Shown here: one piece after another, positions 53,580 to 64,000 of the stretch
How positions within the stretch are numbered: the first letter of the stretch is position 1
How the letters are laid out: each line of letters starts with the position of its first letter
NCBI GenBank assembly: GCA_028751875.1
Contig: CM054155.1
Coordinates: 16,535,082-16,599,081, forward strand
Direction: 5' to 3'
From: Rapana venosa
Taxonomy: Eukaryota; Mollusca; Gastropoda; Neogastropoda; Muricidae
DNA length: 64,000 nucleotides
Translations under genes and position numbers: made by a program
The notes under the pieces: generated by a model
What the model was told of the DNA's origin: nothing
Databases searched by the model: none
Seen by the model: only the letters and a program-made list of their open reading frames with translations

Positions 53580-55795
53580 AATATAATAATAAATAATATA
53601 ATAATAATAATAAAATAATAATATATGGAAAATTTATATAGCGCTGATATCTTGTAAAAAAACAAACAAATCGAAGCGCTTGCACTCAATCATTTACAGG
53701 CACGCAACTCTCCTTTTAAAAAATGAACAACAGATTTCAAATCCATGTGCGCGCACTACGCAAGCACCCGCACCCCACGCACGCACGCACCACCACCACC
53801 ACACACACACACACACACACAACAACACAACGGAAAAACACTTAGAAGGGTTTAAAGATTCTGTTGAAAATTTTGGGACAGATATGGGGGGAAAGTCTTT
53901 AGGGAGTGGTTTTTTTTAAATGTGTTTTTAGGGTGGATTTTAAGGAATTTAAGTGAAGGCTTTTTACGAAGTGAAAAAGGGAGGTATTCCAGGGTTTATG
54001 GCCAAAAAAACAGAGAAGGGGGCGCGGCCAAAAAGTTTGGGTTTTTTTGAATCTGGGGGTTCGAAAGCCCCAAATTTTCAGGGGGCTGAACGAAGGGGAA
54101 GGGGTGGAGTGTACAGGTAAGACAGTTTCAAAAAATAAGAGGGGGCGATTTTTGGGGGGACCCTTTGAAACAGAGGGGATTGGGTTTTATACTTCCCGTC
54201 CCTTTTTGAGACAGGAACCATGAAGAGGTCGGAAAAAAGAGGATTTATTTTGTTCAGATTTTTTTTTTTATTAAGGGCAATTTGAAAAACTTTTTCCCGG
54301 TTTTTTTATGCGTTGGAAAAAGAGTGGATAGATGATTTTGGTTTTGGGCCCGCCAAAAAAAAATTATAGAGTCCCAAACGTGAAAAAATGGGGAAAATGT
54401 GACAAGCTTGGGGAAATTGCATCCCGTGGGGCAGATACTTGCGAATCCGCTTAAAGCGCCCGTAAATTTATAGTAGCAAGACTGCCAGGTTTGTGATGAA
54501 TTTTTTTTATAGAGAGTGTGTTGTCAAGAAACTACTCCTAAATACTTCACAGAGTTGGACAAAGGAACTGACGTATTGCCGAATTCTATTGAAGTTTTTG
54601 TGATAGAGGAAAGTTTATGTTGGGTCCCAATGAGCATGGCTTCGGTTTTTTCGGCATTAAGTTGTAACTTGTTCCGAGCCCATCCAGTTTTGAATGTCTT
54701 AAAGGCAGTGGGACTTTATTTGTCAGGAGGGAAGGCAAGTTTTCAACAGTATCGCTGCAACTGAAGCTGAGTATCATCGGCATAGAAATGATGATCAATA
54801 GGGTGGTTGTTTATTATATGTGAGAGTGGAGCAGTGTAGAGAGTAAAGAGAACAGGGACAAGGACTGATCCCTGCGGGACTCCACATTCCATTTTGACAG
54901 GTTTTGATTGAATTTTGTTTACAATAACTTTCTGGAACCCGTCTGTGAGGTATGAAGTAAACCAGGTGAGGGCTGTGCCATTAATACCAAACATATTTTA
55001 GAGGCGAGAAAGAAAAATTGAGTGATCTATGGTATCAAAGGCTGCAGATAAGTCAAGAAGAGTGAGGAGGGGATTTTTCTGATCAAAGCAAGTAGAAGTG
55101 TATCAAAGTATGGGCTTAGGTGGGTTTCGGTGCTGTGGTTGGGCGAAGGGAACTGAAAAGTGGGAAGAAGATTCATTGGAATGAAGGTGACTGTTGAGCT
55201 GTTTGAGAACAAAATTTTTCTAGTACTTTAGAGACCCAAAAGGGTAAGTTTGAGACAGGCCTAAATTCTTCAGAATGTTGGGATCGAGGTCGTGCTTTTT
55301 TTAGTAGAGGTGTACTGTTGCTGTTTTAAGAGCTGATGGAAAATTTCCTGACTGAAGAGATGAGTTTACATTTTATTGATAATAGGCACAAGTTGTGGAA
55401 GGCATTGTGAGAAACAGGAGCAGGTATGGGATCAAGGCGCATGATTTATAGTCATTTCCTTCAGAATTGTCATGATTTCTTTTTTCACTTGTGGGAGGAA
55501 GGGAAAAAGAGGATGCCAGTGAACTGGGGTCAGGGGGCACAGGCTGGAATTGAGTTTGATCAAGTCTGGGGCGATGTTTCGAACTTTGTCTGAAAAAGAA
55601 GGCAGAAAATATGATGGAAGTTCAGACAGGCTGTGGGTGTTAGGCAGAGGAGCTGTTTTTTTGCAAAACCAAGAGATTGAGGTAAAGGGGAAAAAAGAGA
55701 TTTTATGGATGTAGCACAGAGAATTTGGGAAGAGTAGTAGTCTGTCCCTTTTCTGAATGGATAAAGTTGACTTTGTTTTTTTGTTTTCGGAAAAC
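53580..55795 (-). mobile_element. L2/CR1-type LINE, best copy
   Basis: Minus strand. From the 5' side: a linker with LPNTHSLSELPSY and FSDKVRNIAPDL (about 55570-55660), LTPVHW (about 55530), EEV-type KKEIMTILKEM (about 55450-55490), a STETHL-like block (about 55125), LLDLSAAFDTIDH (55021-55060), GINGTALTWFTSYLTDGFQ, GVPQGS (54866-54883) and FYADD (54773-54787). Both catalytic blocks are intact. The C-terminal block PWNTLPLSLRKKPSLKSFK-like sequence lies at about 53950-54010. A CA tract (53790-53822) interrupts the 3' UTR. The 3' end carries the GCGCTATATAAAT tail (53633-53690) and (ATT)n (53580-53632). Frameshifts separate these blocks; the endonuclease is absent. Confidence 0.82.
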
Positions 55796-56109
55796 TGTTT
55801 GTTATTTTGGTTTTTAAAAAACTTAAAAAAACCCCCCAAAAAAAAAAAATTCCCTTTCGTTCCTAAAAAACCAAAAAAAAAAAAAACCCGGGGCTTGGGA
55901 AAAAAATCAAAAAACTTAAAAAAATTCAAGCAGTTGGGGGAAGAAAAAGAAAAACCAAAAAAAACCAAAACACTAAAAAAAAAATCCCACAAAAACAATT
56001 AAAAAAAAAAACTAAAATTTAAAAACTTTAAAACTACAAAAATAAAATACAAAATCCCAAACACAAAAAAAACAAAAAACCCAACCCCCCCCCCAAACAA
56101 TCCCCCCCC
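55796..56109. other. A/C-run sequence, low quality
   Basis: Homopolymer-inflated stretch in which the LINE linker can no longer be followed. Confidence 0.4.
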
Positions 56110-56250
56110 CCTTATATATATTTTTAAAATTTATAAAATTTTAAAATTAATATAAAATATATATTTTAAAACCAACATTAAATGTACAAATTAAAAATTA
56201 TATATATATATAAAATATATAAATTTTAATATTATATATATATAAAACCC
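56110..56250. repeat. (TA)n-rich tract
   Basis: AT/TA sequence with short interruptions. Confidence 0.85.
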
Positions 56251-56309
56251 CATTTTCACCCAGCTGAAAAAGGGTATTTTCCTTTTTAAGGTCGGGGAAA
56301 GGGAAAAAT

Positions 56310-56482
56310 ACTAAGAGAGAGAGGAGAGAGAGAGGAGGGAAGAGAGAGAGGAGAGAGAAGAAAGAGAGAGAGAGGGGAAAAGAGAGAAGAGAGAAAAGAG
56401 AGAAAGAGAAAAGAAAAGAGAAAAGAGGAAAAGGAGAGAGGAAGAGAGAGAGAGAAAAAGAGAGAAGAGAAGAAGGGGAGAT
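56310..56482. repeat. (GA)n-rich tract
   Basis: GA/GAAA purine tract of about 170 bases. Confidence 0.88.
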
Positions 56483-56549
56483 GAGCGCCCCGCCCCACAA
56501 TTTTGGGCCCCTAAGAACGGGGGTTTTTGATCCCTCCTCCCCCCCCGAC

Positions 56550-56905
56550 CATTTAATTTATTTTTATTTTATTTTTTTCTTTTATATCGAGGAAAAAAGG
56601 GAAAAAACAAAAGCTGCTACAACTACAAAACTACTACAACAACTATTTACTACTACTAAACAAACTACAACTACAAATACTAACAAATACAAAAATCAAA
56701 GCGCTCAATTAAAAATGTTTTTTGTTTAAAATCAGGATAAAAAAAATAAGCACTCGACCCCAAGTGCTTTTTTACATCAGTCCCCTTTTTTAAAGCGGTT
56801 TTTGTAAAGTTTGTCATCTTTTCCCACCAGACAAAACGCCTATTTCTTTCGAAAAGGGGAACAGGTTTTAAACGTGTGTGAAAGATTTCGGCATGCTTTT
56901 TTCCA
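56550..56905 (-). mobile_element. SINE family A, interrupted copy
   Basis: The tail and first body segment (TTTATATCGAGGAAAAAAGG at 56580-56600) are separated by about 135 bases of CTA-rich sequence. The rest of the body follows from 56750: AAGCACTCGACCCCAAGTGC, TTTTTTACATCAGTCCCC, GTAAAGTTTGTCATC, TTTCGAAAAGGGGAACAGG and AAACGTGTGTGAAAGATTTC. It ends at a second CTA block instead of the tRNA-like head. Confidence 0.6.
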
Positions 56906-57015
56906 CACTACTACACAAACTACTCCCTACTACACTACTACAAAAAAACACTAAACAACTCCCAACTACCCCTAAAACTACACTACTATTTAACAACTAC
57001 TATAACCACAAATAT
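56905..57015. repeat. (CTA)n-like imperfect trinucleotide
   Basis: CTA/ACT/CAA units, imperfect, followed by AT-rich sequence. Confidence 0.8.
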
Positions 57016-57124
57016 AAAAATATTTATAATATATATAATTTTACATACACACAAAAAATATATGTAAAGAAAATATACTTTATGTATATATTTTTATATA
57101 CAATACATAACACAAACACCACAC

Positions 57125-57145
57125 CCCACACACACACACACACAC

Positions 57146-57186
<41 letters not shown>

Positions 57187-57212
57187 CAACACACCCACAC
57201 ACACAAAACCAC
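57125..57212. repeat. (CA)n microsatellite
   Basis: Interrupted CA tract. Confidence 0.9.
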
Positions 57213-58389
57213 ACACCCCAAAATCTCAATTTGGGGCTGTTTTTTTAATCCCTTTTGGATAAAAATGTAACTCTCCTCTCTCTCCCCAAAAAACCACGAC
57301 AACCCCATCGGGGTCAAAGGATCTCCCCAAACCCCCCCTGACCGGGCCGGGGGGACGGACCATCCCCGGGGGACAAAGCCCCCGTTTGGGCTACACACAG
57401 GGGGCCCCCGGGCCCCCCGGGCCTCCGGGGAAACGCCCCGGTCCCCTGGGTTTTCAAACCCCACCGGAGCCGCTACTAACCAACCCGCCAAGAAAAGCGG
57501 GGTTCCCTAAACCTGGTTTGCATCAAAACCTGACCCCCCCAAAACTACGTCCCGCCCCACCCCTCCTAAAACGTCAGTACCCGGGTTCCCGGCCCAGTAG
57601 GGAACAAATATTTGGGGAGGGGGCTGGGGCCCCGCTGCGGGATCCAATCTCGGAAAACCGTTCACCCTCCAAAAACCAATACCAACGGGGGCCCGTCACC
57701 CCGGAGGGGCTGGCACGGGTTTAAACGAATGCCCTCGGAGCCCAAAAGGACATCGGGTACGACTTTCTTTGATCAAGGGGGGGAAGATTTGTACTTTGGC
57801 CTAGTCTTCCCGTTTTCCCGGGTACTGCGGTCGGGGGCGCCCTATTTTTTTTTTGTTTGTTTCTTTGTTTTTTGGGGTTGGTTGGGGGGTTTGGGTTTTT
57901 GGGGGGGGTTTTTTTTAGCCCCCCCTTTTTTTAAAAGAAAAAAAATCTTTTTTCCCATTTATTCTGAAACCTTCTCTGTCCCTGTTTCCTTGTTTTCCCT
58001 GCCCTCTGTTTTCCCCTCTGATTCTTTCCCCCTCCTCATTTTCCCTTCCCCCTCTCCCCCCACGTCCCCTCACCCCCCCCTCTTTTTTTCCCCCATCTTT
58101 TCCCACTTTGTTTCTTGCCCCAAAAGATTGGGAGAAAAACGAGAGCATTTAAAACTATAAATAAAAAACTGGGGAGATCGGTTTTTCAGGTTAGTTTTGT
58201 TTTTTAGCTTCGCCCGAATAAGAGAAATTTGGTAAAACAACTGACCTTTTAAAAAATATTATTTTAAAAGAAATTTAAAAAGAGTAATAATCCCATCGCA
58301 TGTCAATCTTTGCTTGTTTTTATTTTACTAAATCATTCTAAGGGCAAAAGTCTTTTAATAAAACTTTTAGTTTAATCCTTAATCATTTC
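57213..58389. other. unassigned sequence, GC-rich in part
   Basis: 57290-57730 is unusually GC-rich with C and G runs. Frames there (57386-57724, 57612-58160) are Pro/Gly/Arg-rich without a domain I recognise. The right part is C/T-run-rich. Confidence 0.35.
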
Positions 58390-58515
58390 TCTTATCTTTT
58401 TTTTTTCTTCTGTCCTTTTTTTCTTTCTTTTTACCTTTCTTTTCTTTCTTTCTTTTTTTTCTTTCTTTTTTTCTTTTTTCTTTTCTTTTTCCTTTTTTTT
58501 TTTCTTTTTAAACTT
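58390..58515. repeat. (CTTT)n-like T-rich tract
   Basis: CTTT/TTCT units and T runs. Confidence 0.8.
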
Positions 58516-58649
58516 TCGGGGGGTTTTTCCCCCCCACCTCCCAGCCTAAAAAAAACTGACATCTTCAATTTTCCACAAAAATTTCAACCCTCACCCCAAT
58601 CACAAAACCCCCTCCCCCAAAGAAGCTGATCATTTTTGGGTAACTTGAA

Positions 58650-59735
58650 TTTTACTTGGGAAAACCCCATTTTTCTATGTCAAGCGCCCTTCCTTTCTTT
58701 TGTAAAATAAACTCTTTTCCCCAGCGGGTGAATAAAGGGAAACACACAGATCAGGCTATCTTAGACGGGCTCATCACGATGTTTCCCCAAAGACCCTGGG
58801 TCCCCCTCTATCCCGCACTGCCCAAAACTGTTTTAAATTATCATTCTCCCTTTCTTTCTTCCTTAACTTTGAAAAACCCTTTAACAAAAAGAAGGTCAAT
58901 CAAAAGACTGGCTCATCATTTGATGTTTCAAAAGATCTCGTCCCTCCACCCTTTTTTCACTGACCAAACGCTTTTGATCATTCTTCCATTTTTTTTTCCT
59001 TCCTTAACTTTCAAAACCTATCAAAAAGAAGAAGTGCATCACCCGTAAAAACCCTAAAGGCCATTGATTTTCCCAAAATTTTCTCTTCCAAACTGCTGAA
59101 TTCTATCCAAACCCCTGACCAAACTGCCCCTTCCCAAACATTTACACTTTTTTCCACCCCAAACCCCTTATAGCATGCACCTCCCACTGCCCCATATTCT
59201 CCCTAAAAAAAACCCCTTTCCGCCCCAGGGTAAAACTAAATGATACCTGGTGGCAAAGCGAAAAATAAACGCCGGGGACAACAAAACGGCAGTGGCTAAA
59301 ACAAAAACGAAATAACAAAAAAGCTTTTTCGAAAACAAAACCAAATCCACTCACCAAAGGCACTACTACTCTGCTCAAATTCTCAATGCAACATCCTTTA
59401 AAACCCTCTTTTTCCCTTCACCTCAACCTTTTTGGATCGCAAAGCCAAGCCTTCTCCCACTTCACAGTCACTCTGACTTCCTAAATCTATTTTTTTCTTT
59501 TTTTCAGAAAAAGTCCTAACATTCGCCCCAAACGGACAGCCCTCCTTTCCCAAACCCGGGAAACCTCCGATCCCCAAAATTAAACGGGCATCCTCTTAAA
59601 TTTTCCCTTTTTCAGCCAAAATTTGAAAAGAGATCAGAAAATTCTAAACAAAAATGCCCATAAAATCATGTGATCTTTCCTTTTTTGTTCTCTTTCAACC
59701 TTTTTTCCCCCTTATACCAACTATCACGAAGGTTT
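58650..59735 (+). mobile_element. L2/CR1-type LINE, endonuclease-RT linker fragment
   Basis: Plus strand, frames broken. Recognisable pieces in order are a FTDQTLLIILPFF...FKTYQKEEVHH stretch (about 58955-59045, likely the SDH end of the endonuclease), FKILF-like sequence, a W/KRQ...WLKQKRN-like block (about 59240-59310), ALLLCSNSQCN (about 59360-59395), FTSTFLDRKAKPSPTSQSL (about 59420-59475) and QTRETSDP-like sequence (about 59550). The RKAKPSPTS block corresponds to the linker of the 53.6-55.8 kb copy. The RT would begin beyond 59735, where the sequence dissolves into homopolymer runs. Confidence 0.6.
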
Positions 59736-59739
59736 AAAA

Positions 59740-62700
59740 ATTTTTTTTTTTTTTCCCCAAAAAAAAAAAAATGCAATAGTTACACCTCTAAAAAAACCCC
59801 CCCCCAAAAAGGGGAAAAAAAATTTTTTTTCCCCCCCCCCCTTTTAAAAAAAAAAAACCCAAAACCCCCTTTTAAAAACCCCCCCCCTTTTTTTCCCCCC
59901 CAAAAAACAAAAAAAACCCCCCCCCAAAAAAACCCCCCCCCTAAAAAACCCCCTTACCCCAAAAAATTTTCCCCCCCAAAATTTTAAAACCCCCCCATTT
60001 TTCCCCCCCCCCAAAAAAATTTTTTTTTTTCCCCCCCCCCCGGTTTTTTAAAAACCGACCCCCCCAAAATTAAAAAAAAAATTCCCTTTCCCCGTTTTCC
60101 CCCCGGGGGGTTTTTTTCCCTTTAAAAAAAACCCCCTTTTAAAAAAAAGAAAAAATTTTTTTTTTCCCCCCGGGGTTAAAAGGGCCCCAAAAAAACCCCC
60201 CAAAAAATTTTTTCCCCCCAAAAAACCCCCCAAAAATTAAAAAAAAAAAAAAAAGGAAAAAAAGGAAAAAAAAGGGGGAAAAAAAAAACCCCCAAAAAAT
60301 TTTTTAAAAAAACCCAAAAAATTTCCCAACCCCAAAAAGGGGGGTTTTTTTTAAAAAAAATTTTTAAAAATTTCCCCCAAAAAAACCCCCCCCCCCTCCC
60401 AAAAAACCCAAAAAACCGGGCCCCCTTTAAACCCCTTTTTTTTTTTTTTTAAGTTTTTTTTTTGCCGGGTTTTCCCCCCCCCAAAACCCCCAAAAAACCC
60501 AAAAAAAAAAAAAAAACCCAAAAATTTTTCCCTCCCTTTTTTTTTGCCGGGAAAAAAAAAAAAAACCTTTTTCCCTTTTTAAAAAAAAAAAAGGGTTTTT
60601 TCCCCCCCTTTTTTTTTTTTTTCCCCTTCCCGCGAAATTCCCCCAAAAAAAATTAAAAACCAATTTTGGGGGTCCTTTTTTTTTCCGTTCCCCTTTTAAA
60701 ATTTCCCCCCCCCCCTTTCCCCCCCGGGCCCCCCCCCCCAAAAATTTTTTTTAAAAAAAAAAATTTTTTTTTTTTTCATTTTTCCCCCCCCCTTTTAAAA
60801 AACCCAAAAAACCCCTCAACCCCCCCCAAAAAAATTTTTTTTTTTTTGTTTTTTTGTGTTTGGGGGTGTGTGTGTGGTTTGGTTTTTTTAAATTTTTAAA
60901 AATTTTTTTTGTTGGGGGTTTTTTGGGGGGGGTTTTTGGAAAAAAAAAATTTTTTCCCTTTTTTTTTTTTTTTATTAATTTTTTTTATTTTTTTTTAATT
61001 TTAATTTTTAATTTTTTAAAATTTTTATTTTTTTTATTATTAATTTTTTTTTTTTTTTTTTTAAAAAAAAAGATGTGTTAAAAATATATATTATCATCAA
61101 AAAAAAAAAATTTTAAAATTTTTTTTTTTTTTTTTTTTTTATTATTATTTATTTTTAAATTTTATTATTAATTTTAATTCCCCAAAAAAAAATTTTTTTT
61201 TTTTTTCCCAAAAAATTTGGGTTTTCATTTAAAAAGGGGGGGGTTTTTTTTTTTTTGGGAATATTTTTCCTTTTTTTTTTTTCCAAAAAAATTTTTCCCC
61301 CCAAAAAAAAAAAAAGGGTTCCCCAAATTTTAAAAAGGGGGGTTTTTCCGGGGAAAAATTGGAAAAAAAAAATTTTTTTAAAAAACCCCCCCCAAAAAAC
61401 CGGGGGAAAAAAAAAACCCCAAATTTTTCCCCCCCCCCAAAAACCTTTTTTTAAAAAAAAGGGGGGAAAAAAGGGGGGGGTTTTTAAAATTTTGGGGCCA
61501 AAAAAAAAGGAAAAAAAAAACCCGGAAAAAAGGGGGGGGTTTTGGGGAAAAAAAACCTTTCGGGGGAAAAAAAAATTTTTAAAGGGGTTTTTTTTTTTCC
61601 CCGGGGGGGCCCCCCAAAACAACCCAAAACCCCCCCCGGGCCCTTTTTTCCCCCCCCAAAATTTTGGGGGGAAAGGGGTTTTTTTGGGGGGGGTTTGGGG
61701 GGGAAGGGGGGGGGGTTTTTTTAAATTTGGGGAAAAAAAATTTTTTTTTTTAAATTTTTTTGGGTTGGGGGGGGGGGGGAAAAAAGGGGGGTTTTTTTGG
61801 GGGGTTTTTTTGGGGGGGGGGGTTTTGGGGGGGGGGGGGGGGGTTTTTAAATTTAAAGGGGGGTTTTTTTCCAAATTTGGGTTTTTTTGGGGGGTTTGGT
61901 TTTTTAATTTTTAAAAAAAAAATTTTTTGGGTTTTTTTTTTTGGGGGGGGGGGGAAAAGGGGGGGGGTGGGGTTTGGGGGAAATTTTTGGGGGGGAAAAA
62001 AAAATTTTTTTTTTCCTTTTTTTGGGGGGGGGGTTTTTTTTGGGGGGGGTTTTTTTGGGGGAAAATTTTTTTTGGGGAAAAGGGGGGTTTTTTAAAAATT
62101 TTTTTTTGGGGGGGGGGGTTTTTTTTGGGGGTTTTGGGGGGAAAAATTTTTTTCCCCCCGGTTTTTTTTTGGGGGGGGGGGGGAAAAGGGGGGGTTTTTT
62201 TGGGGGGGGGGGGATTTGGGGGGGAAGGGGGGGGGGGTTTTTTGGGGGGGGGGGAAGGGGGGGGGGGGGTTTTTTTTGGGGGGGTTTTTGGGGGGGTTTT
62301 TTTGGGGGGTTTTTTTTAAGGGGGGGGGGGTTTTTTTGGGGGGGAAAAAAAGGGGGGTTTTTTCCCTTTTTAAACCCGGGGGGGGACCCCCATTTTTTCC
62401 AATTTTTTTGGGGGGGGGGGGGGGGGGGTTTTTTTTCCCCTTGGGGGGTTTTTTTTTCGGGTTTTTGAAAACCCCCCTTTTTTGGGGGGGCCCCCCCCTT
62501 TTTTTTGGGGGTTTTTTTGGGGGGGGGGAAAATGGGTTTTTAAATTCCCGGGTTTTTTTTTTTTGGGGGGGTTTTTTTTGGGGGGGGGTTTTTGGGAAGG
62601 GTTTTTTTGGGGGGTTTTTTTTTTGGGGGGGGGGGGGGGGTTTTTGGGGGCCCGGGTTTTTGGGGGGCCCCCCCTTTTTTTTTTTTTTGGGGTTGGGGGG

Positions 62701-63770
62701 AAAAGGGGGGGGGTTTTTTTAAAGGGGGGGGGTTTCGGGGGGGGGGGGGGGGGGGGGGGAAAGGGGGAAAATTTTTTTTTTTTTTTTTAAAGAAAGGGGT
62801 TTTTTTAAATTTTTTTTTGGGGGGGGGTTTGGGGGGGGGGGGGCCCTTTTTTTTTTTTGGGTTTTGGGGGGTTTTGGGTTTGGGGGTTTTTTTTTTTTTG
62901 GGGGGGCCCCTTTTTTTTTTTGGGGGGGGGTTTTTTTTTTTTGGGGGGGGGGGTTTTTTTTTTGGGGGGGGGGTTTTTGGGGGGGGGGGAAATTTTTTTC
63001 CCCCTTTTTTTGTTTTTTGGGGGGCCGGGGGGGGGGGTTTTTTTTTTAAAAGGGGGGGGGGGGGGGTTTTTTTGGGGGGGAAAAAATTTTTGGGGGGGGG
63101 GAAAAAAAAGGGGGGGGGGGGGGGTTTTTATTTTTGGGTTTTTTGGGGGGTTTTTTTTTTTTTGGGGGGAAAGGGGAGGGGGGTTTTTTTGGGTTTTAAA
63201 TTGGTTTTTTGGGGGGGGGGGGGGAAAGGGTTTGGGGGTTTTTTTGGGGGGGGAAAAAATTTTTTTTGGGGTTTTTTTTGGGGGGGGGGGGTTTTTTTAA
63301 AAAATTTTTTCCGGGGGGGGAAAAAAAAATTTTTTTGCCGGGGGGGGGTTTTGGGGGGGGGGGATTTTTTTTTTGGGGGTTTTTTTTGGGGGGAAAAAGG
63401 GGAAGGGGGGTTTCCTTTTGGGGGGGGCCCCGGGGGGTTTTTTTTTTTCCCCCCCCCTTTTTTTTTCCCCAAAAAGGGGGGTTTTTTTTTGGGGTTTTTG
63501 GGGGTTTTTTTGGGGGGGTTTTTTGGGTTTCTTTGGTTTTTGGGGGGGGGGTTTTTTTGGGGGTTTTAAATTTTTTGGGGGGGGTTTTTTTTTGGGGGGG
63601 GGGTTTTTTTTTTGAGCCCCCCTTTTTGGGGGGGGGGGGGGGGTTTTGGGGGGTTTTGGGGGGTTTTTTGGGGGGGGGGGTTTTTTTTTTTTTTTTTGGG
63701 TTTTTTCAATGGTTTTTTTTTTGGGGGGGGCCCCCCCTTTTTTTTTTTTTTTTTTTCCCTTTTTTTGGGG

Positions 63771-63803
<33 letters not shown>

Positions 63804-64000
63804 GGGGGGGTGGGGTTTTTTTTTGGGTTGGGGGGGCCAAAAGGGGGGGGGTTTTTTTGGAAAAAAGGGGGGGGGGGGTTTTTTTTTTTGGGGGGGGGGA
63901 AAAAAAGGGGGGGGGGGGTTTTTTTTTTTTTTTTTTGGGGGTTTTTGGGAAGGGTTTTTTTTTGTGGTTTTTTTTTGGGGGGGGGTTTTTTTTTGTTTTA
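59740..64000. other. homopolymer-run region, failed consensus
   Basis: Nearly every base sits in a run of 3-20 identical bases. A, C and T runs dominate to about 60830, A/T to about 61200, mixed runs to 61650, and G/T almost exclusively afterwards. Dinucleotide changes that occur in any natural DNA are almost absent. Frames of up to 325 codons (Gly/Phe-rich plus, Lys/Pro-rich minus) are artefacts. No biological feature should be annotated here. Confidence 0.85.

Noticed and set aside
57386..57724. Collagen-like Gly-Pro-Pro segment
   Set aside because: Only two or three GPP-like triplets, generated by G and C runs, with no extended Gly-X-Y register.
62592..63569. 325-codon Gly/Phe-rich frame
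   Set aside because: Lies wholly in the homopolymer artefact region.
62000..64000. Telomeric or subtelomeric repeat, because of the G/T bias
   Set aside because: No periodic TTAGGG or related unit; A is not placed regularly between T and G runs.

Overview
This window looks like nuclear DNA of a marine invertebrate, most likely a mollusc and plausibly a gastropod. The reasons are a dense mix of several non-LTR retrotransposon (LINE) families, tRNA- and 5S-like SINEs, a great deal of (CT)n, (CA)n, (TA)n and trinucleotide microsatellite, no compact gene spacing, and no operons or ribosome binding sites. I found no host protein-coding gene I would defend, no rRNA or functional tRNA gene, and no CRISPR array. 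The taxon is inferred from repeat style; no search was run.

Layout. 1-2.3 kb is unassigned, then a 500-N gap. 2.8-5.0 kb holds AT/GT repeats, a LINE 3' tail and a 1.4-kb TTC/TTTGCA satellite. 5-10 kb is cleaner sequence with a trinucleotide mosaic, several SINEs and a LINE 3' fragment. 10-12.3 kb has CT blocks and an apparent ~0.5-kb tandem duplication. 13.2-15.3 kb is a decayed endonuclease+RT LINE on the minus strand. 15.5-18.6 kb is dominated by microsatellites, ending at a second 500-N gap. 19.1-30 kb holds four LINE fragments (19.9-20.4, 23.0-24.25, 25.0-25.5, 27.3-28.3 kb), SINEs and a G-run block. 30-42 kb has a 0.6-kb TATC block, SINE copies and poorly resolved sequence. 42-49 kb holds a composite SINE, an L2/CR1-type LINE copy (43-44 kb) and a second copy of the 23-24 kb LINE (45.3-46.9 kb). 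49-52 kb is T/C-run sequence. 52-60 kb has CA, CTA and CTG repeats and two L2/CR1-type copies. 59.7-64 kb is almost entirely homopolymer runs and looks like failed consensus.

Consensus quality is mosaic. Stretches such as 5.0-10.9, 17.7-18.6, 21.1-22.3, 24.5-26.3, 27.6-30.1 and 54.6-55.7 kb read like ordinary DNA. Others have inflated homopolymers (cccc, gggg, aaaa, tttt) that break frames. Many frameshifts in the LINE relics may therefore be sequencing errors rather than evolutionary decay.

The retroelements do not act as a host pathway. They are relics of at least four LINE lineages: RTE-like; an RTE-like relative with a GRPRRRW tail; L2/CR1-like; and one with a CxC...H...C C-terminus and a 3' hairpin. 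They sit beside the SINEs, and several of their 3' ends run directly into microsatellites. I see no convincing new biological system. The most interesting signals are a ~29-nt hairpin repeated at four places beside simple repeats, a nine-copy SINE family with a strong orientation bias, and a short repeat family carrying a [20 protein letters not shown] palindrome.
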